30,817 nt of DNA from Plantago elongata (lineage: Eukaryota; Streptophyta; Magnoliopsida; Lamiales; Plantaginaceae), in NCBI GenBank assembly GCA_036897095.1, contig JAYMSP010001563.1:1-30817 (forward strand), given 5' to 3'. Below the pieces are notes generated by a model. That model ran no database searches, was not told the origin of the DNA, and saw nothing but the letters and a program-made list of their open reading frames with translations. The position numbers were made by a program, and so were the translations under genes. Every line of letters starts with the position of its first letter. Within the stretch, counting starts at the first letter, position 1. Of the stretch, positions 12,301-23,540 are shown piece after piece.

Positions 12301-15054
12301 TTATTATGCGAATATTGTTTCCGAACATTTCTTTAAAAGTATAGATTAGGCAATTCATCAAATTTGTACAATGTAGGTACTGGGACCTGATGTGGAAGAG
12401 ACTAGACAACAACAAAGGCACATTTGATACGTACGTACCATGTTTAGGTTCCGATTTGAATTCACAAGATTATGATCAAGTGATTGATGTTAATTTACTA
12501 GAGACAATGTTTGTACAGGATGAGAGATTCAAGTTTTAAGTATAGTGTTGTGTTGCAAACTGAAGATCAGATAGAAGTTTCGTTCAAAAGAACATGGGAT
12601 CCTGCCAATGACGATGGTGGTGTTCCCCTGAATATCGATAAAAGGTGCATTTCAAAAGTGTGATAATGAAGAAATGAGTTTATATGGTCTGATTTTTGCA
12701 TTGTTGAAACTCTGTTCTGTTATCATCTTGTAGATTTGTACTATTGCGCGGTTCATCTGGTTTCTACTCGTATGCGATTTTTGAACATTTGGAAGGTTGG
12801 CCTGCCCTCAATGTTGATAATATAAGGCTCACATTCAAACTATCACTTGACAAGTAAGCTATCTTATATAACCAGTTATAACTATGGTGCAGGCATGGTG
12901 TTACAATGTATCTGTTTGTTAACGAATTCTTATTTGTCATGGAATGTTTTATTAGGTTCAACTACATGGCTATATCAGATGACAGGCAACGGGTCATGCC
13001 ATCAGGCCACGACAGGATATCTGGTCGTGTTCTTGATTATAAAGAAGCTGTTCTGTTAACAGATCCTTCCAATCATGCACTCAAAGGAGAGGTAACTGAT
13101 ATAGCTGTTTTACACTTTTCAGAAATGTTATCAATGTTTATAAGGAACTGGCATTGAGTACTTTTTTGAATGTGACACCTCCAGGTCGATGACAAGTACC
13201 AATACTCAAGTGACAACAGTGAAAATAAGGTCCATGGATGGATTAGCGATAGTCCACATGTTGGGTTCTGGATGGTAACGCCAAGTGATGAGTTTCGTGC
13301 TGGTAGCCCCTTGAAAACAGATCTCACATCCCATGCTGGTCCAACCACGTTGGCCGTAAGTAACATTTAGACTCCACTTTCTCTCCTAGCTACAGGCAGA
13401 GGCTGATTTCATTGCATCATTTGCAATTTTGGTTTTGAATCATCTGGACATGACTTTTATGTGTGCAGATATTCTATAGTGGTCATTATGCTGGTCCAGA
13501 TTTCAGAGTTAGCTTGAGTGATGGAGAGCCATGGAAGAAGGTTTTTGGTCCTGTTTTCATATATCTAAACTCCGACTCGAGCAATGATCACAAGGCACTT
13601 TGGGAAGATGCCAAGGCGCAGGTACTTTGAACAACATTGATAGTTGTACATATTTTGCTTAATTTATCAACATTTCTGCCCTAAACTTGTAGTAATATTC
13701 TTGCATGTATCAGTACACAAAAGAAACCATGAAATGGCCATACGAGTTCCCACAGTCCCAAGACTTTCCTCGATCAGCTGAACGAGGAAGCATCAGTGGC
13801 AGATTACTTGTTCGTGACAGGTATATGGACAAGAATTTCATTCCTGCCAAATCAGCTCACGTAGGATTGGCTGCACCAGGGGCCGCGGGTTCCTGGCAAA
13901 GTGAGGTTAAGGTAATTTTATTTTTTTGTCAAATCAGTAAGTTATAAATGACCTCTTTTGTTTAGCACTGTTCTCACTTCTTACTTTTTTCAGGGTTATC
14001 AATTTTGGACTCAAGCTGACGAAAATGGGTACTTCAGCATAAGCAACGTCCGAGAAGGCATATACAATTTGTATGCCTGGATCCCTGGGGTAATCGGGGA
14101 TTATAGATATGAAAACAACATTGTCATCCGACGAGGAAATGTTATTCCCATGGGTAACTTGGTATATTATCCACCAAGAAGTGGTCCAACCCTATGGGAA
14201 ATCGGCATCCCTGACCGCACTGCTGCTGAGTTTTTTGTCCCAGATCCAGCTCCAGACCTAGTGAACAAGTTATACCTGCATAGCAAAACAGAAAAGTAAA
14301 CTTAGCTATATTTCGGTTTAATTAAAAGTAAAAGATTATAACTCCAGTGACATATATTAAGTTGGTAATTTTGTTATTTACAAAATCAGGTTCAGGCAAT
14401 ATGGACTATGGGATAGATATACGGACCTGTATCCTACACGCGATCTAGTTTACACAATCGGTAGGAGTGATTATCGCAAGGACTGGTTCTTTGCCCATGT
14501 AACCAGGTATAATTAACTTCAGATTTGATCTAAACTTAAGAATGATATATACAGCTTCCTAACTAAATTTCTAATCTGTTTCTTTCAGGAGATATGGAAA
14601 TGACTACATACCGACACAATGGACAGTTGCATTTGATATCAGACGTGTGAACAGGGCTGGAACTTACACACTCGTACTTGCACTGGCATCTGCTAACTTT
14701 GCTGAGATACAAGTACGGAACATTGATCGCTTTCATTGACATGTTTCTTGATTTTTATAAAAGCATCAGATAAGAAATTGTTACAGCATGTTGAATAAAA
14801 TCTATTATGCATTCCAGGTACATGTAAACGACCAAAACGGCATGCCTCTTTTCAGCACGGGGCGAATAGGAAGAGACAATGCGATAGCAAGACATGGAAT
14901 TCATGGACTTTATTCTCTCTACAATGTGAACATACCAGGAATTCATCTTGTTAACGGACTAAACTCAATATATCTGAAGCAATCCAGAGGGGGCGGCCCT
15001 TTTATCGGAGCCATGTACGATTATCTTCGGTTGGAGGGGCCACGGCGAATATAG
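9363..15054 (+). CDS. Rhamnogalacturonate lyase, polysaccharide lyase family 4 (14 exons, 665 aa)
   Basis: Cleaves the rhamnogalacturonan I backbone of pectin by beta-elimination; expected to be secreted to the cell wall. Coding exons deduced from splice sites and frame: 9363-9457, 11954-11996, 12154-12275, 12377-12430, 12519-12644, 12734-12853, 12956-13091, 13185-13355, 13469-13621, 13714-13911, 13994-14295, 14390-14506, 14589-14712, 14818-15054. All junctions are GT-AG and keep one frame, giving 665 residues, normal for plant members. The chosen ATG gives a hydrophobic signal peptide (residues about 10-28, core VALWFCLVLGCA). The catalytic domain holds LDNGIVSVTL, RGYWDLMW, LRGSSGFYSYAI, YMAISDDRQRVMP, KVHGW (K about 247) and SGHYAG (H about 295). 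The last two are candidate active-site regions; exact assignment is inference. A fibronectin-III-like domain (about 360-435, GSISGRLLVRD to YNLYAWIPG) and a carbohydrate-binding-like domain (about 470-660, TLWEIGIPDRTAAEF) follow. Intron 1 is about 2.5 kb; the others are short. The gene appears intact. Confidence 0.93.
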
Positions 15055-15691
15055 TAGACTGTCTATGTATACCGAAGTACATAGATATATATACACATTC
15101 TTTCTGCGAAGCTAATATCACAAGATCTTTGCAGTTCTGAATGTTATATAGAGAAAACATTGTAGATCCCATTATGGATCTAAAGTTTTTTCATTGGTTA
15201 GTTTATTAATCGATATGGTTCTTTTGTGCTATTCTTTTTGACAAACAGTACTGTATCACATTATCATCCACAATGACACCCCAAATTTACGGAATTCAGC
15301 AACGTAACAGGACTACTGAAACAGGGTAATCGAAAACAACACGAAAAATGAATTTCATCGAACGGAAGAATAAATGCAAGATTTCACAAAATTACATACA
15401 ACAAAACCATATGATGATTATGAATAACGGTTTTCATCTAACTAATTGGCTCTAAGGATTTACAGGAAATGGAAGGAAGAAGGGTTATATTAACCCTAAG
15501 ATTTGGGTTGTACAATCATTTAAGGGTGAGGTACAACTTTATGAATACTGTTGTGCATGTGTGACTCGAGGACTATATTTTAAGTGTGGCTATAACAGTT
15601 GTGACAAACTATGTTAATGTGTCCAAAACTGATAAAATTTGGTTCTAAATATATGGGCCATTCGATTTTCTAGTAATACAGTGTCTTGTGT
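15055..15691. other. Intergenic between lyase and dehydrogenase genes
   Basis: Holds the 3' UTR of the lyase gene and the upstream region of the next gene. Around 15272-15310, ATGACACCCCAAATTTACGG has the flavour of a plant LTR terminus, but no partner end was found. No other gene was seen. Confidence 0.5.
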
Positions 15692-15699
15692 TATAAATA
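15692..15699 (+). promoter_or_regulatory. TATA box of the alcohol dehydrogenase gene
   Basis: TATAAATA lies 88 bases upstream of the ATG at 15787, leaving room for a transcription start near 15722-15730 and a 5' leader of about 60 bases. Sequence and spacing are canonical for plants. Confidence 0.7.
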
Positions 15700-15786
15700 C
15701 CAACGACTTTTATCCGAATTTTTATAGCTACCAACAATTTTGCATTGATATATTTTGTGATCTCAATTCATAGACAAGCAAGATTA

Positions 15787-17337
15787 ATGGCAACATCACC
15801 AGAAACAGAGCACCCAGTGAAAGCTTTTGGGTGGGCTGCAAAAGATGCATCAGGCACTTTTTCACCTTTCAAATTCTCCCGAAGGTATACGTCCTTGCTC
15901 GATCGCCTCTCGTTTTCTGTTACTCTAACTTTCCGTAAGTTACTAATGAAGGGATAGAAAATATGAGACGTTTATTATGGAACGGAGGATATGTACTAAT
16001 TAAATAACATAATGATGCAGGGCGACAGGAGAGCATGATGTCCAAATGAAGATTTTGTACTGTGGAGTTTGCCATTCGGACCTTCACATGGCCAAAAATG
16101 AATTGGGTTTCACCCAATTTCCTATGGTGCCTGGGTATGCAGTAACAACTAATCCTATACATTTTGGTAGTTTTGACTGTCAATTAGAGTTGTAACACTT
16201 GTACTTGTACATGCTTGGTTCGTTTCTCAAAATGTATTTGTAAGAGTCTAAGAACACAATGTAATCTTTTGTAATTTATTTTTCAGGCATGAGATTGTAG
16301 GGGTGGTGACTGAGGTAGGTAACAAGGTGGACAAATTCAAGATCGGAGACAAAGTAGGCGTGGGATGCTTAGTCGGATCATGTCGCAGTTGTGATTTGTG
16401 CAACAAAGACCTTGAGAACTACTGCCCTAAACAAATTCTGACCTATAGCATGACTTACCATGATGGTACTGTCACACAGGGTGGTTACTCTGATATCATG
16501 GTTGCGGATGAGCATTTTGTCATTCGTTGGCCGGACAACTTGCCCATGGACATTGGTGCCCCTCTCTTATGTGCTGGTATCACCACCTACAGCCCCATGG
16601 TTCATTGTGGACTAAACAAGCCCGGAGTAAATGTTGGCATTGTCGGTCTTGGTGGACTTGGTCATTTGGCAGTCAAGTTTGCCAAGGCATTTGGTTGTAG
16701 GGTGACTGTTATAAGTACATCTGTTAGCAAACAGAAAGAAGCCATTGAACGTCTTGGTGTTGACGATTTCTTGATCAGCTCTGACGCAGAGCAGATGCAG
16801 GTAAGAAACAAATGTTAAGGCCTACTTTATCTCATTTTTTGGTAGGCATTGTATCGGATCATGTTGCGTTTCATTCATTTGTTGGTTCTTGTAGGCTGCA
16901 GCAGGCACATTGGATGGAATAGTTGATACAGTGTCTGCAACTCACTCTCTTTTTCCACTAATGAGCTTGCTGAAGGTTGAAGGGAAACTTATTTTGGTTG
17001 GACTTCCCCAAAGTCTTGAACTTCCTGTTTTTCCGCTACTTATAGGTAATCTGTTTTCTTTCCACTCTCCATGTTGGTCTTTAATCTTTATTGTAGGCCT
17101 TAAAACAACATTGACAATGCATATATGATAGGAAGAAGGGCCATAATTGGAAGTGCGACGGGAGGATTAAAAGAAACGCAAGACATGATCGATTTTGCAG
17201 CAAAACACAACATACTGCCAGATGTGGAGATGATCTCAATGGATTATGTGAACAAGGCAATGGAGCGTCTTCTGAAATCGGATGTCAAGTACAGATTTGT
17301 GATTGACATTGCTAAGACATTAAAAGTTGAGGGATGA
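15787..17337 (+). CDS. Zinc-dependent alcohol dehydrogenase, CAD / 8-hydroxygeraniol oxidoreductase-like (5 exons, 360 aa)
   Basis: Medium-chain dehydrogenase of the cinnamyl alcohol dehydrogenase family, a probably cytosolic NADP(H)-dependent enzyme interconverting small alcohols and aldehydes. Exons: 15787-15884, 16021-16134, 16287-16800, 16895-17045, 17132-17337; all junctions are GT-AG and in frame, and 360 residues is the family's normal length. Catalytic zinc ligands are C50 (GVCHSDLH), H72 with E73 (PGHEIVG) and C166 (LLCAG). Structural zinc cysteines are C103, C106, C109 and C117. The nucleotide-binding loop is GLGGLGH at 191-197, followed by VISTSVSK, the Ser-rich segment typical of NADP(H) preference. 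All key residues are present. The N-terminus ([13 protein letters not shown]) and C-terminus ([12 protein letters not shown]) resemble 8-hydroxygeraniol oxidoreductases of iridoid biosynthesis, but that clade also contains mannitol dehydrogenase-like and CAD-like enzymes. Substrate is therefore unproven. The family's GAPEKPLELP is replaced by the shorter GLPQSLELP. Confidence 0.92.
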
Positions 17338-17650
17338 ATGGAATTATTTTCTTGCTTAAGACAACTACTGGCCTTTATTTGTGATACATTTAAAGTTGAG
17401 GGTGAATAATGTTTTCTATTATAACGTATTGAAAATCTTCAAATGAATAATATTTACACCGTTAAAGTTAACAATGATTGACATATAAGTGACCGGAAAT
17501 CCACATATATTATCTCTTAATTAAAAGTCAAATTTAATTTCAGTTGAAGAAAATTTAACTGTACAAAAAAATCCACTCCCTACCATATAATTCACATAGA
17601 GAAATGCGTGAAACATGCAAAAATAATTACATGTGTATTAAAATTTCTAA
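17338..17650. other. 3' flank of the dehydrogenase gene
   Basis: The stretch AACATTTAAAGTTGAGGGTGAA near 17380-17405 partly repeats the last coding bases (ACATTAAAAGTTGAGGGATGAA), a small local duplication of the gene's 3' end. AATAAT words at 17405 and 17445 could serve as polyadenylation signals. Confidence 0.5.
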
Positions 17651-17903
17651 GGGGCTGATTGACATGCGACTTAAATGTCTCGATTTAAATGTCTGAATAG
17701 TGATCGGAATTATAGTGGGATTGTTAAAATTGTGTTTGGTATAGAATTGTAATTGGATAGAGTATTATAGGTTTGATATATAGGTAGAGAAAAATGTTGC
17801 TACTGTAAAGTCATTTCGATCTTTGACATTTAAATGCCATAACAAACACAAAATTCCCAAGTAGCATCCAAATGGTCATTTGGATGCTACTCCAATCAGC
17901 CCC
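17651..17903. mobile_element. Tourist-like (PIF/Harbinger) MITE, 253 bp
   Basis: The termini GGGGCTGATTG and CAATCAGCCCC are perfect inverted repeats, and TAA flanks both sides (17648-17650 and 17904-17906), the trinucleotide target duplication of PIF/Harbinger-Tourist elements. There is no coding capacity. The element appears intact and relatively young judging by its perfect ends. It lies about 310 bases beyond the dehydrogenase stop codon. Confidence 0.87.
17860..17891. repeat. Perfect 15-bp hairpin inside the Tourist MITE
   Basis: AGTAGCATCCAAATG, two bases (GT), then its exact reverse complement CATTTGGATGCTACT. It lies close to the right terminus of the MITE. Such a tight, perfect stem could extrude as a cruciform or form a stable RNA hairpin if transcribed. 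Confidence 0.9.
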
Positions 17904-18006
17904 TAAGTTTTCTCACGAGCCCTATTTTCTTTAGCATCGGGGAGGAAGAACATGAGATCATATTCTAGTCCGGCATCAAAGAGAAGAAGATTTCATATAC
18001 GCACTA

Positions 18007-18040
18007 CCTCCTCCGCCCCGATTCAAATTACCCACTTTAA
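18007..18040. mobile_element. Possible Stowaway left-end fragment
   Basis: CCTCCTCCGCCCCGATTCAA next to a TA resembles a decayed Stowaway terminus. No matching right end was found. Confidence 0.28.
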
Positions 18041-18239
18041 ATTTTTACAGTCAAACTTTTTCAACTTTAACTACGAGTGAAATTTAGACTGGAAATATAA
18101 ATGTTAATTTTTTTTAGGGATAAATCCAAAAACCTCCCTAGAAATGTCTTGTTTAAAAAAAAAACTCCATTTTCTTTACTATTTTGATTTTTCCTTTCTC
18201 AGAGCTTCCTGAATTCGGATCCGTCTTTTATTTTAGTTA

Positions 18240-19035
18240 AGAGTCAACTAACGGAGTTCGGTCAACGAAGTCAATCATAAAAGGTCAACATTTTTTTAAA
18301 AATTAAAAAAAATATTTTTCAAATATTGCAAAAATCATTTTCTAAATTAAAAAATAAAAATCGATTATTGCAAATTAGCCCCATGCGATTTCGTAAATAC
18401 TCCCATACTACGTCTTTTTTTTTGTAGAATACTCCCTAAACTTTAATAAACAATAAAATAGTCTCACCCTCTTCCACCACCTCCAACCACCATTTTCAAC
18501 ACCTCTAACTACCATTTCCAATAAATATGTCGTATTCATCCCTTCTTCATTTTCTTCGAATAGATCTAACGAAGCTCCTTCTTCATCTTCCCATTCCAAC
18601 ACATGTTTCAAAGCTCCGATCAGAGCTTTGACAGCTCTGTTGAAGCTGTTACATCTCCGATCCCGATTGGAGCTGTAAAATACAACTCCGATCATCAGAG
18701 TTGTTAAAGATGCGATCTGGAGCTCCATATTGGATCTTTGACAGCTCCGACAGAGCTGTAAAATACTGCTTCGTCAGAGCTGTTACAGCTCCGATCGGGA
18801 TTTTGTGTTTGGTGTGGAAGATGGTGGTGGAGAAGGTAAAAATATTTGAATAGTAATTTTCAAGAATTATAATTTTATGGGCTAACTTGCAATAATTAAA
18901 ATAACTTTTATTTTTTTATTTCGAATTTTTTTTTTAAGAATATAATTTTCGGAATTTTCAGAAATTATTTTTTTTTATCAAAAATTGAAAAAGTAAACTT
19001 TAAAATTTATTGATTAACGGAGTCCACTAACGGCA
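18240..19035. mobile_element. Inverted-repeat (fold-back) element, unclassified
   Basis: TATTGCAAATTAGCCC at 18366-18381 is repeated inverted with one mismatch at 18879-18894, with A-rich DNA outside the left arm mirrored by T-rich DNA outside the right arm. The centre holds a second inverted pair: 18660-18676 (ATCCCGATTGGAGCTGT) against 18785-18801. It also holds several small palindromes built from GAGCTGT/ACAGCTC. CAACTAACGGAG near 18245 and ACGGAGTCCACTAACGG near 19017 mark approximate outer ends. No target duplication was identified, so boundaries are uncertain. It could be a non-autonomous MULE or a fold-back transposon. A minus-strand open frame (18408-18728) in it has no recognisable homology. 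Confidence 0.55.
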
Positions 19036-19218
19036 AAAAATTTCTGAAAAAAGATGATGTATTTTATATCTCACTCTTTCTTGAGAAGGTTTTATGTACA
19101 TAGGATCCGACCCATATTGGATAGCCACCAATGAGCCACCTACTATAACGGTATAAGCTAACGAAGCTGGAGTGGATAAGTGAAGTGTGTTTTGTCGAAC
19201 AAAACTCTCCAGAGGAGG

Positions 19219-22200
19219 ATGCAATATACAAATTCTACTAATTTCTCATCTCCGACACTTGAATTCCCACTACTACTGCCACAAACCCCAAATTGCTCCT
19301 TGCCCAAATTAACACTACCTTTCCAATTCAAAACTTGTAGCACTAAACTTTCTTATCCTAATCATCACAAACAATCATCATCGTCAAGAAACAAGGAACC
19401 AAGAGCTGAATCCAGTAGTATTACAAGCACCTCCAATCCATTTGTGAAGCACTGCGTTAAGCTCCGACAGAGCTCCACTTACCGCCATTCCCATGGCTCT
19501 ATTCTTGTTGTCGGCATTACTCCCATTAGGTACAGTATTTTGCTTTTTTCAAAATTCATCACTATTATCTTTGTTTATTTGTTTGTTGAGTTAGAGTGAG
19601 TTCACTAGTCTAGTGGAGCCTTATAAGAATTTGTTGAAATGAAATATAAAGTTGGTACAATATTTGGTTGTGGATATAAATTTGGTGCAGACATAGTATG
19701 TTTTATGGGCCTGATTGGTAATGGTAGAGGAGGGTGCAATTCCGGTCAACCATTAAATATTTGCACTCGGCTGCCCTGCAATTTCTGAAATTGCGCCGGA
19801 GAAATTGCACCTGATTGGTAGGCTGTTTTGTTTTTGGTTTGGATTAGATCAACAAAATGTGTCTCATTTCCGTACAGTTTAAAAGACGCTTAGGCTTGTT
19901 CATCTAGGTACTCTGATCAGCATGGTTTTAGCCCAGATAAAAACAGAAAAACAAGGATTCATTCATTGTTATATTTCATCCATAGCACACACTGAATATG
20001 GATGAATTTAGAGCAGACCGACTGTAGGATAAATTTAAGTAAAATATGCTGAGGAGACTGGGAACGTGGGAAGTCAGCACATGAGGATAGGTGCTCTAAT
20101 GGTCTCAATATCAGTTGTTCTTTCAATAAGTTTCCTGAACACCAAATTTTCTTTCTGATAGCCTTGGCCCTTGAGGCTGCACTATTCTATTATGACCGAT
20201 TAAGAACTTTTACATCCCAAGCTGCCACGTGTCATGTGTGGCTAGTGTACTTCGGAATTATGGCAAACAAATTAACTGAATTTGATGCTTCACCATGTGA
20301 GCATAGACTAATATTATCTATTTGCAGTGAAATATGCAGTTTCCATAGAGCACAGTTGGATATACCTGTAGTTGAGTGCTTGCTTGTACTTGATGACTAT
20401 GACATCCCAGAAGAACTTGATACTCTTGCACCTCGTGTTATTCGTGTAACTTCAGCAGTGTTAAAAAAGATTTCTGGTGTTCAGTCCATTGATTCTCTGG
20501 AAGTCATTGCAGTGATGAAGATTCCTTCAACTTTTCAAATTATCACTAACGGCCTACACGAAGATTGCGGAACATGGTTCCCGTGTCCACATCGAATTCT
20601 AGTGCTTGATGGCATACAGGTTGGCTTCTACTTTGATTTGTTATAATTGAAGATGAGTGAGTCTCCCAAGGGACCATAAAACATTATAGTCCTGACCAGA
20701 TTCATTTGAGGTTTATACTAAGAACATTGGTGTTATACACACACATAAAAATTGGCACAAGATGTGTAACTATAATATTATTGATATTGTTTAAAGATTA
20801 TATTTATACATAAGAACATCGGTCCGTACCTCAGGTCCCTCACTAACCCATTGGTCCTTTCTAAGCCTTTGTGAGATACAATATCTTAATTGTCCTAGTC
20901 ATGATTGTGCCCCTCCTTTCAACACGCATATGACAAAAGTGTTTCTTCATAAGTCTTCAGTGACTCTAACACCCACTTCCAGTCGATTAGACAAAAGATT
21001 ACCTTGCAGAATAAGATTCTATTAATATCGTGTTGGTTTATATCAATTCAACCTGTCAAGCATCTTAAAAGTCTTGCAGCTGACATGGGATTGGTTACCT
21101 TGAGGGCAGATTTAGCCATGCTTAACACAGACAGGTCCCTGAACAGTCAATTTCACTTTCACGCTTATGAAATCTGGATTGACTTTCTAACCATGAAGTC
21201 ATGAACCTTCTCTGGTTTGATACTAAACAGGACCAGGGTGGTTTGAATAATCCTATATGGGATAGTTGTTTTATGCGTTTGATACTGATATTTGAGCATC
21301 CTAAACAAATCATAAATGCAAACACATTAAAATTTCTCTCTATATATGTTGTCTCCATGCCGAATACATGATTCATGATGTCTAACATGGACTCTTACAC
21401 ATACATAGGATTTGGATATAACCTTACTGTTATAATTGTTATAAACTACTCTGTTCTTGTATTATCTAAAATGTAGGTAAATCACTAACCCGGAGTGAAT
21501 TCAATGTCGTTAGATGAGAATGATGTATGCCAAAGGATTTATCTAGTGTAGGACATCTAGCAATTAGTCTTTCATATCTGCATATTTGTATTACTTGTCG
21601 AAACTCACTGCAGACTTCTATTGCTAGGATCCTGGAAACCTTGGCACATTACTTAGATCTGCTGCGGCCTTTAGATGGGTAAGGACTCACAACTCCATTT
21701 GTGTGAATTTATCCATTGACACCTATTCTGGGAGTGTGTTCAATTTCCCACCAACTCAAATAAACTTTATTACTGTTGTATGCTGTTTCGATTAGAAACC
21801 TAGTATTGTATGATTGGTGGAGACTGGAGATGGGATATAAACTGAAGAATGCAATTTTTTGTGTGGCAAATGCTACTTTTCAGTTTCAGTAATTTTACTG
21901 AAAGACTTATGAAGGCTACCGCAGATCCTGAAAACTGAACCCCCCTACTTGAAAAATATTATACTGACAGCAAGTAGTAAGACTTATGAAGGAAGATAAT
22001 AAAGTCCAGGACTGCTAATTTCTTCTGTAGTTCTAATTTCAAGTACTTTGGATATATTATGAATTTCTGATGCTAGAAACATCAAGTAGAATTAGACAAG
22101 AAATATTGTTCTAATATACTACTTCCCATAGTAGAATTATCAAGTGGAACCTTCTGAAGAAGTCGGGCAATAGTTTAAAAGCATCTCTTTACCTTCACAT

Positions 22201-23146
22201 ACGTACTTTCTTTTTTCCATTAATCGTCATCTCTACTGCATCTAAATTTATTTTATCTTCTTTTTTTTTTTTTTTTGTTTCATTCTTGCTCCCTTCCTGC
22301 GTCCAGTGCCTTCACTTGAGTTCTTTTGATTTATGCAATACGTGGTTTCTGATTTCACTTCCGTATGGAGATTTCAGTACATGTGTATAAACATCTGTTT
22401 GTGCCTTCCCTGTTTCTTGTGTAGCTGAGCTTGTGTTTATGTGTTGGGGGATTGTTGGGTCCTGGGACTAGTGCAATCGTGTGCCCAGCTAGCATGAGCT
22501 TATGTTCATCTAAGTGGCTTATTGCATTAGCTGGATATATGCCTTAACCAAATTAGCATTTGCACACCGTCTTGCATTTATCCACTTTATTGAGCTATTA
22601 ATCAACCGATTGAGATTGTTACCTGATTTTGCACACACAAAGTCCTTTAAAACTCACTATGACAAGTACATGCTTTTTGGTGCAGGGATAGTAGTTGTAA
22701 AGATTTTTCCCTTTACTCATTTGAAGTTACATTTGTTTCTTCTACAGGGCGGAGTGTTTCTGCTTCCTGGGTGTTGTGATCCATTCAATGATAAATCCCT
22801 TCGTGCTTGTCGGGGAGCCTGCTTTCAGATCCCTATAATCTCTGGCAACTGGATGCACTTGGAGAATTTCAGAATAGCGTTAGAAATGAAAATGTTGGCT
22901 GGTCATCCAGCGGATGAGGGCCACGATCCTGTCATTAGTCTCTCCAAAGATTTTGTGGATTCTATAGCAGATTCTCCTCTTTGCCTGGTTTTGGGCAGTG
23001 AAGGGGGTGGTCTTTCTCAGATTAGTAAAAACTCATGTGGGCTTATAAGCATTCCAATGGCAGGGGAATTCGAATCGCTCAATGTTTCTGTAGCTGGCGG
23101 TATTTTTATGTATATGTTACAACCTGATAACCATAGACCGGTTTAA
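19219..23146 (+). CDS. SpoU/TrmH-family RNA 2'-O-ribose methyltransferase, probably plastid-targeted (4 exons, 350 aa)
   Basis: SPOUT-class enzyme expected to transfer a methyl group from S-adenosylmethionine to a ribose 2'-OH in tRNA or rRNA. Exons: 19219-19529, 20328-20619, 21628-21678, 22748-23146; all junctions are GT-AG and in frame. Residues 1 to about 80 are rich in Ser, Thr and Asn and poor in acidic residues (NSTNFSSPTLEF, SYPNHHKQSSSSRNK), as in chloroplast transit peptides. An N-terminal substrate-binding-like region follows (NPFVKHCVKLRQSSTYRHS to SLEVIAVMKIP). The three SpoU motifs are DPGNLGTLLRSA (202-213), LVLGSEGGGLS (about 298-308) and IPMAGEFESLNVSVAGG (about 320-337), which form the trefoil-knot SAM site. 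The motif 1 Asn and Arg, the motif 2 Glu and the motif 3 Ser-Leu-Asn are present. Motif 1 sits alone on a 51-base exon between introns of about 1 kb. RNA target and organelle are inferred. Confidence 0.9.
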
Positions 23147-23540
23147 AGAAATATTTGTGCGATTTTATTTTATTTTTGAACGACAAAAAGATTATTTAGT
23201 TATTTAAACAATATAATAAGTCCCAGTTAGTTTAACAACTTTAGAAAGTGTAAAATAACTTTACAAACTCGTGTTTTCAATCGTGTTTGTTTTTCTTCTT
23301 CTGTCTGTTGAACTCACGAATCACGCCCACCTCCAATCGGCGCTTCCAAGTCAGCCACCACTTCCGTCAGAAACCGAACAGCGCACCACCTCGCGCTGGC
23401 TTCTTTTCACCCATAACAACTTTTATGTGAGCGGCAAGCGGCGCATCACTTCACGATGCCTTATTTTTAACCTTCGCGGCCCAAGCCTGGGGCACTATCT
23501 TTCTTGACACCCCTAAATTATCTCCAGCGTTTTCTGATTT
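23147..23540. other. Intergenic / possible leader of an unrecognised gene
   Basis: Holds the 3' flank of the methyltransferase gene (AATATAATAAG near 23209). It then becomes C-rich and exon-like between about 23320 and 23500, with an open frame (23271-23507) of no recognisable identity. Confidence 0.4.

Noticed and set aside
18408..18728. Minus-strand 106-residue open frame
   Set aside because: Built from the palindromic centre of the fold-back element; no recognisable protein features.
19708..19825. Second Tourist element (GGGCCTGATTGG)
   Set aside because: The left-end-like word is present and CCTGATTGGTA recurs near 19809, but as a direct, not inverted, repeat with no TAA duplication.
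20164..20327. Upstream extension of the methyltransferase exon 2 open frame
   Set aside because: A good acceptor ends at 20327 and joining there restores the family sequence in frame; the extension is intron.
9363..23146. Biosynthetic gene cluster of the three genes
   Set aside because: Pectin lyase, alcohol dehydrogenase and RNA methyltransferase have no known shared pathway, and each has its own promoter spacing.
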